Of a DNA stretch of 64,000 bases, positions 61,651-64,000 are shown in pieces. Source of the stretch: Bacteroidales bacterium (lineage in GTDB: Bacteria > Bacteroidota > Bacteroidia > Bacteroidales > UBA932); NCBI GenBank assembly GCA_020026355.1, contig JAHHQP010000006.1, positions 1 to 64,000 of the forward strand, in the 5' to 3' direction. A program made the translations under genes and the position numbers. Each line of letters opens with the position of its first letter. Positions within the stretch are counted from its first letter, which is position 1. The notes beneath the pieces are model-generated. The model made no database searches. It saw nothing but the letters and a program-made list of their open reading frames with translations, and had not been told where the DNA came from.

Positions 61651-61674
61651 GATTCTGCAGTTTCCGTTATCTTG

Positions 61675-61682
61675 CAAAAATA
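61675..61682 (-). promoter_or_regulatory. -7 element of the NlpC gene
   Basis: TATTTTTG on the minus strand, 24 nt before the start at 61650. Confidence 0.4.
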
Positions 61683-61711
61683 CGAAATTTCTTCTTTTTG
61701 ACGATAATGTC

Positions 61712-61719
61712 TACCTTTG
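61712..61719 (+). promoter_or_regulatory. -7 element of the radical SAM gene
   Basis: TACCTTTG, 20 nt before the ATG at 61740. It argues against the in-frame upstream starts near 61698. Confidence 0.42.
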
Positions 61720-61739
61720 CAGTTGAAAAGTCGTTTGAT

Positions 61740-62765
61740 ATGAGATACAACACTTTTGTCGGTTACTTTAAGGAAAGGTACGGGGAACGCCTCCAGAAGA
61801 TCGTGCTGGATGCCGGTTTCACCTGTCCGAACCGTGACGGAAAGGTCGGTCGAGGCGGTTGCACTTACTGCGACAACGCTGCTTTCCACCCGGCTTACAG
61901 CACTGCGGGCAAATCATTGGTCCGTCAGCTGGATGAAGGGATCGGCTTTCATAAGGTCCGGTATCGTAACACCACCCATTATCTGGCTTATTTCCAATCT
62001 TTTTCCAATACCTATGCTCCTCTGGAACGTCTCAAGGCCCTCTATGAGGAGGCCTTGTCGCATCCGGCGGTCGTCGGTGTCGTGATCGGCACGCGACCGG
62101 ACTGTGTCGATGAGGATAAGTTGGATTATCTTGCGGACCTGGCTCAGGGCAAGATTCTGAAAGACTGGGTCCGGATGATGCCGGATATGTCTGTAGAGCC
62201 GGTGATGGAGGAAATTTCCGGTGCGGTGCGGGCCGTGAGACCATTGGTCCCGGTGAGGAAACCGGTGGTGATCGTGGAATACGGTATCGAGTCCTGCTAC
62301 GACAGCACATTGGCCCGGATCAACCGAGGTCACGACTTCGAAACGGCCAGGAGGGCGGTGGAGATGACGGCGGAACGGGGGCTGGATGTCGGTGCGCACT
62401 TCATTCTCGGGCTTCCCGGAGAAACGAAGGAGATGATGCTGGAGGCCGCTTCCAGGATCAATGCGCTGCCTATCCGCTCGGTGAAGTTCCATCAGCTCCA
62501 GATAGTCAAGGGTACGCGGATGGAAAAGGAATATGCGGAGAGAAAGGAGGATTTCGTATCGTTCGGGCTGGAAGAATACATCGATTTTTTCGTGGACTTG
62601 CTGGAACGGCTCAGGCCGGACCTTTATATAGAACGTTTCGTGGGGGAAGTACCGCCGAGATTCGTGAACGAGACCCCTTGGGGGCTGATCCGGAACGCGG
62701 AACTGCTGCGTCTGCTGGAACAGCGGCTGGAAGGACGAGATACCTGGCAAGGTCGTCTGCTGTAA
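61740..62765 (+). CDS. TIGR01212-family radical SAM protein (YhcC-like)
   Basis: Radical SAM enzyme of unknown reaction. Starting at MRYNTFVGYFKERYG gives 341 aa. The cluster cysteines are in TCPNRDGKVGRGGCTYC (about 28-44), the TIGR01212 arrangement. Also present are YFQSFSNTYAP near 93, VVIGTRPDC near 127-135, and VEYGIESCYDSTLARINRGHDF near 194-215. The C-terminal part (KFHQLQIVKGTRMEKEY) is typical of the family. Single gene next to guaB. Confidence 0.88.
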   Translation: MRYNTFVGYFKERYGERLQKIVLDAGFTCPNRDGKVGRGGCTYCDNAAFHPAYSTAGKSLVRQLDEGIGFHKVRYRNTTHYLAYFQSFSNTYAPLERLKALYEEALSHPAVVGVVIGTRPDCVDEDKLDYLADLAQGKILKDWVRMMPDMSVEPVMEEISGAVRAVRPLVPVRKPVVIVEYGIESCYDSTLARINRGHDFETARRAVEMTAERGLDVGAHFILGLPGETKEMMLEAASRINALPIRSVKFHQLQIVKGTRMEKEYAERKEDFVSFGLEEYIDFFVDLLERLRPDLYIERFVGEVPPRFVNETPWGLIRNAELLRLLEQRLEGRDTWQGRLL

Positions 62766-62780
62766 TACAGAAATTATTAT

Positions 62781-62788
62781 TATATTTG
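62781..62788 (+). promoter_or_regulatory. -7 element of guaB
   Basis: TATATTTG, 14 nt before the guaB ATG, predicting a leader of less than 10 nt. Confidence 0.42.
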
Positions 62789-62799
62789 CCAAATTTTAA

Positions 62800-64000
<1,201 letters not shown>

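Overview
The window looks like chromosomal DNA from a member of the Bacteroidales (phylum Bacteroidota), probably an anaerobe. Supporting signs are a SusC/SusD pair, a ribosomal protein S16 with a long Ala/Glu tail, a complete Rnf complex, LptF/LptG-type permeases indicating an LPS outer membrane, almost no Shine-Dalgarno sequences, and the Bacteroidota -7 promoter element TAnnTTTG in front of nearly every transcription unit. The family cannot be fixed from this sequence alone. There are no rRNA genes, insertion sequences, phage genes or CRISPR arrays. The DNA is gene-dense: 59 protein genes (the last one cut by the window edge) and one tRNA.

Layout. 1-3.9 kb: lysine/diaminopimelate operon lysC-dapB-dapA plus a DUF4465-like lipoprotein. 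3.9-5.4 kb: rimM and rpsP on the minus strand, with tRNA-Leu(GAG) divergent from them. 5.4-9.2 kb: an NhaC-type antiporter, queH-pfkA, and a lipoprotein with two META domains. 9.2-19.6 kb: the accessory part, a SusC/SusD importer followed by a large lipoprotein, a subtilisin-family lipoprotein protease and a small lipocalin-like lipoprotein. This reads as a protein- or peptide-foraging locus rather than a glycan one. 19.6-25.2 kb: patatin-like protein, small SSB, zinc-ribbon protein, M3 oligopeptidase and nucleoside transporter.

25.3-34.7 kb: two operons converging on one terminator. tgt-lptG runs forward; alaS-lptF::fmt-thiN-ilvA runs in reverse. In the second, the LPS-export permease and methionyl-tRNA formyltransferase share one uninterrupted reading frame, which is the most unusual gene in the window. 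34.8-46.9 kb: a run of 14 tightly packed plus-strand genes, from two M23 peptidases through a MerR regulator, a Nif3-like protein, a zinc-ribbon coiled-coil protein and dnaB to rseC-rnfBCDGEA, ending at a strong terminator.

47-64 kb: mostly housekeeping genes. These are an outer-membrane barrel protein, pyk, ispF, a mutL cluster (small membrane protein, mutL, rhomboid protease, EEP phosphatase/nuclease, threonylcarbamoyl-AMP synthase), rsmE, a metallophosphoesterase, radA, dacB, galE, a GNAT acetyltransferase, a small unknown protein, an SH3/NlpC peptidase, a TIGR01212-type radical SAM protein and the 5' part of guaB.

Functionally the window covers envelope building (DAP synthesis, LPS export, peptidoglycan hydrolases and a PBP4-type enzyme), translation and tRNA modification, anaerobic energy conservation (Rnf with glycolytic pfkA and pyk), and outer-membrane nutrient capture. 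Two housekeeping proteins lack expected motif residues: TGT has lost three zinc-ligand cysteines, and MutL has a degenerate endonuclease motif. All functions are inferred by reading protein motifs by eye; no database search was run.
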